NCBI GenBank assembly: GCA_947573485.1
Contig: CANPGB010000004.1
Coordinates: 62,001 to 126,000 of the forward strand
Source of the DNA: an uncultured Porphyromonadaceae bacterium
GTDB lineage: Bacteria; Bacteroidota; Bacteroidia; Bacteroidales; Muribaculaceae
Length of the DNA stretch: 64,000 nt
Reading direction: 5' to 3'
In this document: piece after piece, positions 24,845 through 35,149 of the stretch
Layout of the letters: each line of letters begins with the position of its first letter
Numbering within the stretch: position 1 is the first letter of the stretch
Made by a program: the position numbers and the translations under genes
The notes under the pieces: generated by a model
The model's database searches: none
Seen by the model: the letters and a program-made list of their open reading frames with translations, nothing else
What the model was told of the DNA's origin: nothing

Positions 24845-26518
24845 TTATTCGAGGTAACAATCAGAGCCTTCCCAACCTGCGTTCTGTGTGAGCACGCCTT
24901 CAGAAAGTTGAATTTCAGTGAGCGGTATGGGCAGGAATCCACCTGTCTCCGGGCGGAAGGTTACGCTTTTCTTGCGGGGCACCTTGCGGTCGTAAATCTG
25001 AATATCGGTCTGATTCTCAGTGATGAGGTGCTCGTCGTGCCAGCGGAGGAGGTCGTAGTAGCGTTCACCCTCGAAAGCCAGTTCGAAGCGGCGCTCAGCC
25101 TTGATGTTTTCGAGCGTGGCGGGGATGTCGGCAAGCCCTGCGCGACCGCGTACAGCGTTGAAATACTGCTGAGCGAGCGGGCACTCGAGCTCTGCACCCA
25201 TGAGGAGTACGTCGGCGAAACGGATGAGGATGATATCCTGCGTGTTGTTGAGCTGGAAGTTTGTCTCCGTCATATTGTAGAGAGGCACGCTGTAGTTGAC
25301 GACGCTCTGGCGGGTTTCGTCGGCGTAGACATTTATGGGGCAGTGCTTTTTGTTGATGTAGTAAGTTTCTTCAGAGGCATTGCCGCCGCCTTTCATGTAC
25401 ATGCGCATTTCCGAGCGGTCGTTGCAGTCTATTACAGAGCCTTTCTTGCGGAGGTCGGCGTCGTCCCATTCTTCCCAGAGTTTGGGATTTACGGGACCGA
25501 ATCCCCAGCCCTGGCCGAAGGGGAAAGTGAACACGTAGTTGCTCTGGCCGCGTACACCGTAGTAAAGACATACCTGGTTGCATTTCTGCTGGATTACGTC
25601 CCAAGTGCCTATTGTGGAGTATTTGATTGCCATTACTTCTTCCACGTTGCCGTCGCCTGCCCAGCTGAGGCCGTTGTCGGCAGTGTATTTATAGTCCTGC
25701 ACGTGACTGTAGGGCCAGAGGTTGCGGAAGTCGGAAAGGAGTTCGTGGCCGCTGTTAGCGATGCAGTCGGCAATAAGCTCCTGCACCTTGGCTTTGCTTA
25801 CCTCGCCGCCTTCAGCGGTAGGGAGGGTTGCCTGACGGTAATAGCCCGTGTAGAAGAGCCATACGCGGGCGAGGAGAGCCTCGGCGGCCCAGCGGGTCAT
25901 GCGGCCGTTGTCGTCGCGCGGCATGTCGGTGAATTTGGTGCCGGGCATTTTCTCGACGGCAGCCAGCAGGTCGGAGGCGATGAAAGCGTATGTCTCGGCT
26001 GCGGGGTTCTTGGGGATATTTACGGCGTCGGGGCTTGTAACGAGAGGCACTTCGCCGAACATGCGGGAGAGGTCGAAGTAGAAGAATGCGCGGAGCATGC
26101 GTGTCTCACCCTCTACGGCGTTGCGGTGGGCTTCCGAGTCCCACTCGATGTCATCTATTTTGCTGAGGAGGAAGTTGGCGCGGTAGATGCCCATGTAGCG
26201 TGCGCGCCAGCACCAGCGGAACATGTCTTCGCTCGATTTCTTGAACTGGTCCATGGCCTTGCACGACTTGTCGGCGTTGTCGCCGCCGCCGAAGCAGTTG
26301 TCGCTCATGAGCTCAGAGACGAAGTACGAGAATCCGAGGGGCTCGCAGCGGCCGAGCATAGAGTAGGCGCCGACGAGCAGCTGGTCCATATCTTCGGGCG
26401 ACTGGGGGTGGTTCGAGGTATCTTTCTTGGTATAGTTCTCGGTGTCGAGGAAATCCTCGCAACCGCAGACCGCTGCCATACAGAATAGTATCGCGATTAT
26501 TGAAAATATCTTTTTCAT
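24845..26518 (-). CDS. susD: SusD/RagB-family glycan-binding lipoprotein
   Basis: A 557-residue outer-membrane lipoprotein (MKKIFSIIAILFCMAAVCGC, lipidation Cys, then EDFLDTENYTKKD as usual for SusD). The N-terminal TPR-like helices (SPEDMDQLLVGAYSMLGRCE) and the C-terminal RRFELAFEGERYYDLLRWHDE motif are family hallmarks. It caps the SusC barrel and binds the polysaccharide at the cell surface. It starts 37 bp after susC. The gene symbol is used in the generic family sense. Confidence 0.96.
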   Translation of the reverse strand: MKKIFSIIAILFCMAAVCGCEDFLDTENYTKKDTSNHPQSPEDMDQLLVGAYSMLGRCEPLGFSYFVSELMSDNCFGGGDNADKSCKAMDQFKKSSEDMFRWCWRARYMGIYRANFLLSKIDDIEWDSEAHRNAVEGETRMLRAFFYFDLSRMFGEVPLVTSPDAVNIPKNPAAETYAFIASDLLAAVEKMPGTKFTDMPRDDNGRMTRWAAEALLARVWLFYTGYYRQATLPTAEGGEVSKAKVQELIADCIANSGHELLSDFRNLWPYSHVQDYKYTADNGLSWAGDGNVEEVMAIKYSTIGTWDVIQQKCNQVCLYYGVRGQSNYVFTFPFGQGWGFGPVNPKLWEEWDDADLRKKGSVIDCNDRSEMRMYMKGGGNASEETYYINKKHCPINVYADETRQSVVNYSVPLYNMTETNFQLNNTQDIILIRFADVLLMGAELECPLAQQYFNAVRGRAGLADIPATLENIKAERRFELAFEGERYYDLLRWHDEHLITENQTDIQIYDRKVPRKKSVTFRPETGGFLPIPLTEIQLSEGVLTQNAGWEGSDCYLE

Positions 26519-26555
26519 TGTATTCGGGTTGTTTAGCTAAGGTATGGTATGCGGA

Positions 26556-29500
26556 TTAGTATTCGATGTTGAGGCCTATCATGTAGCTGCGCGAGCCGGG
26601 ATAGTATCCGAGGTCGATGCCCGAGGCCCAGTTGTCGCCGCCGCCGTATCCGATTTCGGGGTCCATGCCTGAGTATTTTGTGAAGGTGAAGGGGTTCTGC
26701 ACAGCTCCGTAGAGGCGGAGTTTGGAGAGAGGCAGACGGTTGAAGAGACGCTTGAAGTCGTAGCCAAGAGTGATGTTGGTGATACGGAAGTAGTCGCCGT
26801 CTTCGATATAGATGTCGCTCACATACTGCCAGTTGATAGCCGAGCCACCGACTGCGGGGAGGCGGTTGGAGGTGCCTTCGCCGTGCCAGCGTCCGAGCAT
26901 CTCGGTAGTGTAGTTGTCGTAAGGCTTATCAGTGCCTGAGCGGTAAGAGCGGGCAATCTGGTTGCCTGCCACGCCGTAGCCCGTGAGCGAGAAGTCGAAG
27001 CCTCTCCAGCCCAGGAGGATGTTGACGCCGTAGGTTATGTCGGGGTATGGGTTGCCTATGCTTGTGCGGTCTTCGGGAGTAATGGTGCCGTCGTTGTCAC
27101 GGTCCACGAAAATCACGTCGCCGGGTTTTGCCGAGGGCATGATAGGCAGGCCTGTCGTGGGGGAGATGTAGTTGTCTATTTCCTCCTGATTCTGGAAGAT
27201 GCCTGCCGTCTTGTAGCCGTAGAAGTAGCCCAGGGGGTGACCTTCTTCGGCGCGGTAGAACGAGGTGGTGTTCTGAGCCAGGACGGCTGCGGTGCCTTCG
27301 ATGAGGCCGTTGCCGTTGGCGATGCGGAGCACCTTGTTGCGGTTGTGGGTGAGGTTCGCCGAGACGCTGTAGGTGAAGTCGCCCACGCGGTCGTTCCACG
27401 ATACGGCAAATTCCACACCTGTGTTCTTGATGTCGCCGCCGTTCACGTAGGGCGCTCCCGTTCCCCAAATGCCGAGGGCAGTGGGCTGTACGAGCCAGTC
27501 GAGGGTTTTCTTCTCATACCAGTCGAAGGTGAAGCCGAGGCGATTGCCGAGGAAGCGTGCGTCGAGGCCGATGTCGGTCTGGCGCGAGGTTTCCCATTTG
27601 AGGTCGGGGTTGCTCATGATGTCGGGGTAAGCACCGATTACGGGGTGAGCCTTGTCGTCGCCGAAATAATACCATGCGGCGTTAGTGGCATTGCCGAAAG
27701 CTATAGTAGAGAGATAGCGGAAAGTGGGGATGTTGCAGTTACCGTTCTCACCCCATGAAGCACGTATTTTCAGCTGGTTGAGCCAAGAGGCCTGGCTCTC
27801 CATGAATTTCTCGGCGGCGATATCCCAGCCTGCCGATACCGAGGGGAAATAGCCCCAGCGGTGGCCGCGTGCGAAGTTCGACGAGCCGTCGGCACGCATA
27901 GTGACCGTTGCCATATAGCGGCTGTCGTAGTCGTAGTTGATACGGCCGAACCAGCTCACGAGCTGACCGCGGCTCCAGGGAGCGCCCGAGAGAGTCGTCG
28001 AGCCCGAGGCGATGGTCTTGACGTTGCTCAGCCAGGCGTAGTCGAAACTGTCGAACTCGCTGTCGCGGTTCGAGCCGTTCATATCCTGACCAAGACCCCA
28101 TTTCTCGACCGAGTTACCGCCGAGGATGTTGAAGTGGTGGCCTTTGAGGGTGAAGTCGTAGCTGAGGGTGTTATCCCAGCTCCATTGCATGCCGTTGCCC
28201 GAGCCTTGGCCCACGCGGTCGGTCTTGGAGTAAGTTTTCTCGTTAATCTGGTAAGCGGGCACATATTCGCGCGAGTTCCAGCCATTGTAGGCGAAACCGA
28301 AGGCGCTCTTGAAAGTGAGGCCCTTTATAGGTTCGAGAACAAGATAGAGGTTGCCGCGCGCATTGAAGTTCTTGCTCTGCGAGAAAGAGCGCAGGTAGTA
28401 CATCTCGGCGAGCGGGTTTGTCTCGTCGGTGTCGAGGAGCACCGGCCACGCATATTTCTCGCCCGGAATCTCCCAAACGGGGAAGAGTGGTGAGGCGCAG
28501 AGGGCATTGCGGACGTCGTTCCAGTACATGTTGCCCGTGCCCTGGGTCATGCCCTTTGAGTTGACATGAGCCATGGTGAGAGTCTCGCCGAACTTGAGTA
28601 TGCTGCGATCCGAAGCCTTTGCTACGATATGCTCAGAGTTGACACGCAGGGTGTATCGCTCGTAGCGCTGTTTTACGTCGGGCGCTTTGATACCGATAGT
28701 CGGGGTCTCCGACGAGTAGCTGAAGCCAAGAGAGTAGGTAGAGCGTTCGCTTCCGCCGTCGAGGCCGAAGTTGTAGCCCTGCTTGAAGCCGTTTTTCTTC
28801 TGAATCTCGTTGAGCCAGTTTGTGCCTGTGAACTCACCGCTCTGAATTTCCTGCCACATGGGCACGTTGGCGGCGAAATCTTCGTCGGTGAGGCCAGTCT
28901 CCTTCATGAGCATCACATACTCCTGAGCGTTGAGCGGCGTCACAGTCTTTGGAATCTCCTGCCAACCTACATAAGAGTTGAAGCGTGCGTTCACGCGCGA
29001 TTTGCCACCCTTCTTTGTGGTGACGAGGATAACACCGTTGGCCGCACGGGCACCGTAGATGGCAGCCGAGGCCGCATCCTTGAGCACGTCGATGCTCTCG
29101 ATGTCATTGGGGTCGAGCAGATTGAGGTCGCCGCCGCTCATACCGTCGATTACAACCAGCGGCGATGAATTGTAGATAGTGCCGAGGCCGCGGATATTCA
29201 CCTTGAAGCCGTCGCCTGCCTTACCCGTGTTCTTCACGATGTTGACGCCCGGCGCCTGGCTCTGGAGAGCGCCGTAGGCACTCATGGTGTTCTGCTTTGC
29301 TATTTCGTCGCCTTTCACCTGCAGCGTGGCGCCAGTGATGAGTTTCTTCTGCTGTACGCCGTAGCCTACGACCACCACCTCGTCGAGCACGTTCTCGTTG
29401 GCGATGAGAACGATGTCGATATTCGAGCGGCCGTCGACATTGACTGTCGTCATTTTGTAGCCTACGAAGCTCGCCGAGATTTTGCCTTTGTCGGAGATTG

Positions 29501-29732
29501 TGAGCGAGTAGTTGCCGTCGAGGTCAGTAGTTGTGGCGTTGCGGGGGTTGCCTGCTTCGGCAACCAGAGCTCCCGGCAGAGGTTCGCCGTCGCCGCTGAC
29601 AATGCCTCGGACTAAGATATCGGCCGCCGACATCGCGAACGGGCAAGCGCCCGTGAGCACGACAGCTGTCATCAGGCGCCTCAACCCGCGGGTAAGGCTG
29701 CCAATGGAGATGAATTTAAAGCTTGGATTCAT
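26556..29732 (-). CDS. susC: SusC/RagA-family TonB-dependent outer-membrane transporter
   Basis: A 1058-residue TonB-dependent importer. A long signal peptide (cleavage near residue 36) is followed by a carboxypeptidase-regulatory-like domain (ILVRGIVSGDGEPLPGALV, about residues 39-57), the SusC TonB-box region (NVLDEVVVVGYGVQQKKLITGA, about 113-134), a plug with GLGTIYNSSPLVVIDGMSGGDLNLLDPNDIESIDVLKDAASAAIYG-type motifs (about 170-215), and a beta-barrel ending in an aromatic-rich strand (YMIGLNIEY). It imports oligosaccharides released at the surface. First gene of the minus-strand operon and divergent from the sensor gene that probably controls it. Confidence 0.97.
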   Translation of the reverse strand: MNPSFKFISIGSLTRGLRRLMTAVVLTGACPFAMSAADILVRGIVSGDGEPLPGALVAEAGNPRNATTTDLDGNYSLTISDKGKISASFVGYKMTTVNVDGRSNIDIVLIANENVLDEVVVVGYGVQQKKLITGATLQVKGDEIAKQNTMSAYGALQSQAPGVNIVKNTGKAGDGFKVNIRGLGTIYNSSPLVVIDGMSGGDLNLLDPNDIESIDVLKDAASAAIYGARAANGVILVTTKKGGKSRVNARFNSYVGWQEIPKTVTPLNAQEYVMLMKETGLTDEDFAANVPMWQEIQSGEFTGTNWLNEIQKKNGFKQGYNFGLDGGSERSTYSLGFSYSSETPTIGIKAPDVKQRYERYTLRVNSEHIVAKASDRSILKFGETLTMAHVNSKGMTQGTGNMYWNDVRNALCASPLFPVWEIPGEKYAWPVLLDTDETNPLAEMYYLRSFSQSKNFNARGNLYLVLEPIKGLTFKSAFGFAYNGWNSREYVPAYQINEKTYSKTDRVGQGSGNGMQWSWDNTLSYDFTLKGHHFNILGGNSVEKWGLGQDMNGSNRDSEFDSFDYAWLSNVKTIASGSTTLSGAPWSRGQLVSWFGRINYDYDSRYMATVTMRADGSSNFARGHRWGYFPSVSAGWDIAAEKFMESQASWLNQLKIRASWGENGNCNIPTFRYLSTIAFGNATNAAWYYFGDDKAHPVIGAYPDIMSNPDLKWETSRQTDIGLDARFLGNRLGFTFDWYEKKTLDWLVQPTALGIWGTGAPYVNGGDIKNTGVEFAVSWNDRVGDFTYSVSANLTHNRNKVLRIANGNGLIEGTAAVLAQNTTSFYRAEEGHPLGYFYGYKTAGIFQNQEEIDNYISPTTGLPIMPSAKPGDVIFVDRDNDGTITPEDRTSIGNPYPDITYGVNILLGWRGFDFSLTGYGVAGNQIARSYRSGTDKPYDNYTTEMLGRWHGEGTSNRLPAVGGSAINWQYVSDIYIEDGDYFRITNITLGYDFKRLFNRLPLSKLRLYGAVQNPFTFTKYSGMDPEIGYGGGDNWASGIDLGYYPGSRSYMIGLNIEY

Positions 29733-29796
29733 GGTGCTATGATTGGTTTTTTAATTTCAGGGTTTGCACGAGCCGGACACTGCCGAATCTCTGCGG

Positions 29797-29804
29797 CAAA
29801 GTTA
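29797..29804 (-). promoter_or_regulatory. Promoter -7 element (TAACTTTG) of the susC operon
   Basis: TAACTTTG on the minus strand matches TAnnTTTG, about 65 bp before the susC ATG. No -33 box at the usual distance, consistent with activator dependence. Confidence 0.5.
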
Positions 29805-29953
29805 GTAATATAATGTGTCAGAGGCTCCACGGATATGTGCGCGAATCTTCGCGCATTGTCGGAGGGCTTGCGGTTTTGGGGAGAATTGTTGCGAAAATGT
29901 AGCCAAATCAATTTTTCTATATGTAGCATCGCGTCTTTTTCACAAATATGTCG

Positions 29954-29961
29954 TAGTTTTG
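29954..29961 (+). promoter_or_regulatory. Promoter -7 element (TAGTTTTG) of the hybrid sensor gene
   Basis: TAGTTTTG matches TAnnTTTG, 50 bp before the ATG at 30012. It shares the 279-bp intergenic region with the divergent susC promoter. Confidence 0.55.
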
Positions 29962-30011
29962 AAGCCAAATTCAGACCTTAAAAACCACCCCTATACACTA
30001 CCGGACCTTAA

Positions 30012-33000
30012 ATGAAGACCATAGAGAACTTGGCCACCCGGCTGTTGGTGATACTTGCCCTGCTTCTTTGCCGCAATTTTGCATACGCGGAGCCTGCGGG
30101 ATTGCAGACCGACCCCACGGGCCGACTGTTTACCGTATCGAGCACTCATATCAACAAAATTTGCCAGGACCACCTCGGCTACATATGGATTGCCACCGAC
30201 TACGGCCTTACGCGCTTCGACGGCTCGGAGGCCATGACCTACACCCGCACCTCTGATGCCGGTTCGCTTCTGAGCAACACCGTCCTCACCGTAATGGAAG
30301 ACAGCGAGAGGAACCTCTGGGTGGGCACCACCGACGGCATACAGCTCTTCGACCCCAGGACCCAGACCTTTATCACGCCGCGCCTGAGCTACCCCAACGT
30401 GCCCGAATTCAGTTACGTGAACTCCATTATAGAGGACCGCAAGGGCAACATATGGTTCACCACCTCGCGCTCGGGCGCCGTGTGCATCCGCAAAGGCGAC
30501 ACCGAGCCCGTGTGCTACATGACCACCAACTCGCGCATCTGCTCCAACAAGACCACCATACTCTATGAAGACAGTTTCGGGAACATATGGATAGGGTCGA
30601 TGGACGCCGGAATCACCATCTTCAACAGCAGCACAAACTCGATGACAACCCTGCGGCACGACCCCGACGACCCCGCGTCGCTGTCGAGCAATATGATTTT
30701 CACCATAGAGCAGACCAATGACGGACGCCTTTTCATAGGGTCGCTCGACGGCGGTATCGACGCATATGACTACCGCTCGAACCGTGTGACGCGCGATGTG
30801 GTGAAAGTCGACGGCAATGTGTATATACTGCGCAACTCCCCAGAGACCAACACAATGTATATAGGCACAGACGGCAACGGACTCAAGAAATACGACGTGG
30901 CTACCGGGCGCTTGAGCGACGTTGGTATCGCCGTCAAGGAGTTCAACCCCCTGAAGGCCAAGATACACGACATACTCACCGACCGTCAGGGCAACCTTTG
31001 GCTCGGTGTTTTCCAGAAAGGTGCGTTAATGGTGCCGAAACACGACGATTCACTCATAAACTACAGCTATTCGCCCTTCTCACCGGCGCTCAACATAGGC
31101 ACAGAACCCGTGCTCTGTGCCCTGCAGAGCTCCGACGGCGCGCTCTGGGTGGGGACCGACGGCGACGGCATATACCGCTCCGCAGGGCCCGAGGCGCCCA
31201 TGCGGCATATTGCCGACTCCGGCACAATCCTGACAATATTCCAGGACAGCCGAGGCACCATATGGACAGGCAACTATCTCAACGGCCTCTCGCGCTATAA
31301 TCCCGCCACCGACACTTTCGTGCCCGTTGCCCTGCCGCTGCCCGATACGCCCGGCGGTCGCGTGAAAGAGGTGAACGTTATCTCCGAAGCTCCTGACGGC
31401 AGCTTGTGGATAGGCACCAACAACGACGGCATATGTATTTACAACCCCGCCACGGGTGCGACCCGCTTCATTACACACGACCCCACGCATCCCGATGCCG
31501 CCCAGCTGCCCGGCAACGCCATTCACGACATACTCTTCACCGCCGACGGCAAAGTGTGGATCGGTACCAGCGACTCCGGTCTTACCTGCCTCGACCTCAC
31601 GACAAAGCGCTTCGAGTACTTCGGCGCCAAGAATATGCGCCTGAGCAACAACTGTGTATTCTCGCTCCGCCAGGACCCCACGGGAGCAGTATGGGCTGCC
31701 ACGCGCATGGGTCTCAACCGCATACTCAACGGGCGCACCCAGGTGTTCAACGAGACCCACGGTCTCCTCAACAATCTCATCTACGGCATAAACATCGACG
31801 CCCGCGGCAAACTGTGGCTCAGTACGGGCGGCGGTATAAGCAGACTTGATCCCGGCACACTCACCTTCGACTGCCCCGTGCCAGCCGACCGTATGTGCTG
31901 CGGGGAGTTCAAACGTAATTCCGGCTGCATAGGGCTTGACGGCCGGATATACTTCGGCGGCGTCGGCGGCCTGATTTCCTTCATGCCCGACCGCAAGCGA
32001 GAATCGCACGAGCTCCTTTTGGTGGCCTTCAACGAGCTCACCATTATTAAAGATAACAGCGACAACGCTGCTGCCGACAATACCGAAGAGACAATCTCCC
32101 TTACAGAGCGCAGGAGCATAGTCCTTGACCACCGCAACAGCAGCTTCACCGTATCGTTCGGCGCCGTGGAGTTCTCCCAGCCCGAAAACGTAAGCTATTC
32201 CGTTATGCTCGAAGGGCATGACAACGGCTGGATACTACTCCCTGCGGGTGTTCGCACGGCCACTTATTCCAGTCTACCTCCCGGCGACTACCGCCTTCGC
32301 CTCAAGGCCTCGATAGCCGACTACAAGCCCCAGGAGTGTGCCATGCTGCTATCGATACCGCCGCCACCTTACCTCAGTCCGTGGGCAAAGGCAGCATATG
32401 CAGTTGTTTTTCTCATACTTCTTTATCTCCTTTACCGCGCCGTGCGCTACCGCATCCGCAAAGAAGAAGAGCGCAGCCGGCAGCTCATGCAGGCCGAGGC
32501 AGCAGAACAGAAACTGCAGTTTTTCACCGATATATCGCATGAAATACGCACGCCTCTGACCATGGTGCTGTCGCCCCTCGACACCCTCCGCGACAAAATA
32601 CGCGACAAGCAGGCGCTGCATACCCTCGACGTGATGCACCATAACGGCGAGCGCATACTGCGGCTCATCGATCAGATTATGGACCTGCGGCGCCTCGACA
32701 ACAATCAGATGCGCCTCTGCGTGCGCAAAGTCAATGCCCGCAGCTTCATCACCGACCTCGGGCTCTCCTTTGAAAACTATGCCTTGCAACGACACATCGA
32801 CTTCAGTATAGAAATCGACGGCGAAGTGCCCGAGTTCGTGTGGCTCGACAGCGATAAGGTCGACAAGGTGGTGTTCAACGTCCTCTCCAATGCCTTCAAG
32901 TTCACCCCCGAAGGCGGCAAGATACACCTTACAGTAAAAATCGAAGGCGAGAACCTCGCAATCCGAATCTCCGACACCGGTCCCGGCATATCGCAGGAGA

Positions 33001-34079
33001 ACCACGACGACGTGTTCCGCCGTTTCTACCGCGGCAACGCCCCCGCCACGGCATCAGGCACCGGCATAGGTCTGCACCTCGCCCGCAAAATGGTGGTGCT
33101 CCACCACGGCTCCATAGACATTGAGAGCAGTTCGGCCGATGGCACCGTAATGCGCATACTCATACCCTTCAGCTCCGCGGCCTACGCCGACGGCGAGCAC
33201 AGCGCTGCCGACAATGCCGCCCCAATCACCCACGCCGCCGTTGAGCTTCACGATGCAACATTGGGCAAGCCGCTCGCCGACGACGGCCCCCTGCGGCATG
33301 CGACCGTGCTTGTTGTGGAGGACGACCCCTCGATTCTCGACTATGTGGCCAGGGCGCTCGGCGAGCACTACAACGTACTTGTCGCCACCGACGGCTCCAT
33401 GGGCCTCGAATTAACTCTCAGTCGCCACCCCGACCTGATAATCACCGATATAATGATGGACGGTATCGACGGCCTCGAACTCTGCCGCAAGATACGCGCC
33501 AACGACGATACCTCCGACATCCCCGTGGTCATGCTCACGGCCAAAGTATCGCAGGCGCAGCGCGACGAAGGCATACGCGCCGGTGCCGACGCCTATATCA
33601 CCAAGCCCTTCAGTATAGCCCACCTCCTCAACCGTGTGAACATGCTCATAATGCAGCGCCGTATGCTCAAAGAAAAGTATTCGGGCGAAGTGGCCGTGAA
33701 CGAAGACATCGCTAAAATCAAATCAAACGACGAACGCCTCTTCGAGCGCGTGCGCAAGGTGGTGCTCGACAACCTTGCCAGCCCCGACCTCTCGGTTGAG
33801 TTCATCGCTCAGGAAGTTGGTGTGAGCCGTTCGCACCTCCAGCGCCGCCTTAAAGTCGCTGCCAACATGAATCCCAGCGAATATATCAAGCGCGAGCGCA
33901 TGCGTCATGCCGCCATGATGCTCACCAAAAAGAATGTCGCCGTATCAGAAGTGGCCTACGCAACCGGATTTTCCACCCTCTCGCACTTCTCGACCTGCTT
34001 CAAAGAGTTCTATGGCATGTCGCCCACACGCTATGTGGCCTTAAATCAGACAGCTGCACAAGACGAGGAAAAAGAGTAG
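30012..34079 (+). CDS. Hybrid two-component system sensor/regulator (HTCS)
   Basis: A 1355-residue single-chain sensor and regulator. Order: signal peptide (1-27), about 14 regulator-propeller repeats (about 35-690; DHLGYIWIATDYGLTRFDG type), Y_Y_Y domain (about 725-790), TM helix (about 792-812), HisKA with phospho-accepting His in DISHEIRTPLTMV (about 842), HATPase (NVLSNAFKFTPEGG; DTGPGIS; GTGIGLHLARKMV), receiver domain with phospho-Asp in LIITDIMMDG (about 1143), and AraC-type HTH DNA-binding domain (about 1245-1345). HTCSs sense a specific oligosaccharide in the periplasm and turn on the adjacent PUL. It lies between the two divergent operons, with its own promoter and terminator. Confidence 0.97.
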   Translation: MKTIENLATRLLVILALLLCRNFAYAEPAGLQTDPTGRLFTVSSTHINKICQDHLGYIWIATDYGLTRFDGSEAMTYTRTSDAGSLLSNTVLTVMEDSERNLWVGTTDGIQLFDPRTQTFITPRLSYPNVPEFSYVNSIIEDRKGNIWFTTSRSGAVCIRKGDTEPVCYMTTNSRICSNKTTILYEDSFGNIWIGSMDAGITIFNSSTNSMTTLRHDPDDPASLSSNMIFTIEQTNDGRLFIGSLDGGIDAYDYRSNRVTRDVVKVDGNVYILRNSPETNTMYIGTDGNGLKKYDVATGRLSDVGIAVKEFNPLKAKIHDILTDRQGNLWLGVFQKGALMVPKHDDSLINYSYSPFSPALNIGTEPVLCALQSSDGALWVGTDGDGIYRSAGPEAPMRHIADSGTILTIFQDSRGTIWTGNYLNGLSRYNPATDTFVPVALPLPDTPGGRVKEVNVISEAPDGSLWIGTNNDGICIYNPATGATRFITHDPTHPDAAQLPGNAIHDILFTADGKVWIGTSDSGLTCLDLTTKRFEYFGAKNMRLSNNCVFSLRQDPTGAVWAATRMGLNRILNGRTQVFNETHGLLNNLIYGINIDARGKLWLSTGGGISRLDPGTLTFDCPVPADRMCCGEFKRNSGCIGLDGRIYFGGVGGLISFMPDRKRESHELLLVAFNELTIIKDNSDNAAADNTEETISLTERRSIVLDHRNSSFTVSFGAVEFSQPENVSYSVMLEGHDNGWILLPAGVRTATYSSLPPGDYRLRLKASIADYKPQECAMLLSIPPPPYLSPWAKAAYAVVFLILLYLLYRAVRYRIRKEEERSRQLMQAEAAEQKLQFFTDISHEIRTPLTMVLSPLDTLRDKIRDKQALHTLDVMHHNGERILRLIDQIMDLRRLDNNQMRLCVRKVNARSFITDLGLSFENYALQRHIDFSIEIDGEVPEFVWLDSDKVDKVVFNVLSNAFKFTPEGGKIHLTVKIEGENLAIRISDTGPGISQENHDDVFRRFYRGNAPATASGTGIGLHLARKMVVLHHGSIDIESSSADGTVMRILIPFSSAAYADGEHSAADNAAPITHAAVELHDATLGKPLADDGPLRHATVLVVEDDPSILDYVARALGEHYNVLVATDGSMGLELTLSRHPDLIITDIMMDGIDGLELCRKIRANDDTSDIPVVMLTAKVSQAQRDEGIRAGADAYITKPFSIAHLLNRVNMLIMQRRMLKEKYSGEVAVNEDIAKIKSNDERLFERVRKVVLDNLASPDLSVEFIAQEVGVSRSHLQRRLKVAANMNPSEYIKRERMRHAAMMLTKKNVAVSEVAYATGFSTLSHFSTCFKEFYGMSPTRYVALNQTAAQDEEKE

Positions 34080-34100
34080 AAAAAGCCTGTTTCTACATAC

Positions 34101-34147
34101 ACGCAAGGGGTTTCGCCACATTTACGAAACTCCTTGCGTCATTTTTG
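34101..34147 (+). terminator. Rho-independent terminator of the HTCS gene
   Basis: ACGCAAGGGGTTTCG (34101-34115) pairs with CGAAACTCCTTGCGT (34125-34139), followed by CATTTTTG. It isolates the sensor from the GH16 operon. Confidence 0.88.
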
Positions 34148-34212
34148 CTATTTGCGGCGCAAACGAAAGAGTATCGGAGCCATATTTCAAACGCCCTCGG
34201 CGCCCCTTTCCT

Positions 34213-34220
34213 TAATTTTG
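34213..34220 (+). promoter_or_regulatory. Promoter -7 element (TAATTTTG) of the GH16 operon
   Basis: TAATTTTG matches TAnnTTTG, about 60 bp before the first GH16 ATG and after the terminator of the sensor gene. Confidence 0.55.
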
Positions 34221-34280
34221 CATCGTCGGCGACGCCCCACTTCCGGCGCTCGCCTGTCAACCGAAAAAATCTATTGACCG

Positions 34281-35120
34281 ATGAATAAATCAAGCAAACG
34301 AAACACCTACCTTGCCGCCCTCGCCATAGTGGCCGTAGCCGCTACGGCGCTTACCGTGGTATCGCCCGCGAGAGAAGACGGCGTGCCGATGCCCGACGGG
34401 TATTCGCGGCTCGTTTTCGCTGATGAATTTGATACCGACGGCGCTCCCGACCCCGGGAAATGGAACTTCGAGACCGGCTACATACGCAACGGCGAGCTCC
34501 AATACTACACCCCCGGGCAGAATGCTTTCTGCAAAGACGGCGTCCTTGTGATAGAAGCCCGCAACGACAGTATCACCGTTGGCGACGAAATCTGTCCTAT
34601 CACCTCATCAAGCCTCACCACCAAAGGCCGCAATTCGTGGAAATACGGCTACATTGAAGTACGCGCTAAAGTTCCCGCCTCTCTCGGCACCTGGCCTGCC
34701 ATATGGATGATGCCCCAGGAAAACAACTACGGCGACTGGCCCCGCTCCGGCGAAATCGACATTATGGAGCACGTAGGGTATAACCCCGAGAAGATCCATT
34801 TCTCGGCACACACCGAGCGCTTCAACCACATGCGCGGCACCCAGCGCACGCACCAGATACACGCCCCCGAAGCCGTTGGTCAGTTCCACGTCTACGGCCT
34901 CAAGTGGACTCCCGACCGCCTGAGCTGGTACTACGACGGCAAAGAGCAATATGCCATAGACCGCGAGGCCGACAGCGACTGGACAACCTGGCCTTTCGAC
35001 ATCGAATACTACCTCATGCTTAACCTTGCCTTCGGAGGCGGGTGGGGCGGAGCCGAGGGCGTCGACATCTCGACCCTCCCCCAGCGCTATGAGATAGACT
35101 ATGTGCGAATTTTCCAATAG
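34281..35120 (+). CDS. GH16 beta-glucanase (laminarinase-like), compact form
   Basis: A 279-residue protein with an N-terminal hydrophobic export or anchor segment (residues 10-27). It is essentially one GH16 domain: YSRLVFADEFDTDG, then NGELQYYTPGQN, WPAIWMMPQ, the catalytic loop GEIDIMEHVG (nucleophile and acid/base Glu, about residue 156), and the closing YEIDYVRIFQ. The motif with the extra Met (EIDIME) is typical of endo-beta-1,3(4)-glucanases. First gene of the plus-strand operon next to the sensor. It is closely similar to the GH16 domain at 36084-37310, implying duplication. Confidence 0.95.
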   Translation: MNKSSKRNTYLAALAIVAVAATALTVVSPAREDGVPMPDGYSRLVFADEFDTDGAPDPGKWNFETGYIRNGELQYYTPGQNAFCKDGVLVIEARNDSITVGDEICPITSSSLTTKGRNSWKYGYIEVRAKVPASLGTWPAIWMMPQENNYGDWPRSGEIDIMEHVGYNPEKIHFSAHTERFNHMRGTQRTHQIHAPEAVGQFHVYGLKWTPDRLSWYYDGKEQYAIDREADSDWTTWPFDIEYYLMLNLAFGGGWGGAEGVDISTLPQRYEIDYVRIFQ

Positions 35121-35149
35121 ACTAAAATAAAAAAATCCACCGACACCAT

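Noticed and set aside
24794-26488. 564-residue plus-strand ORF opposite susD
   Set aside because: SusD on the minus strand has a lipoprotein signal and family motifs; the opposite frame has none.
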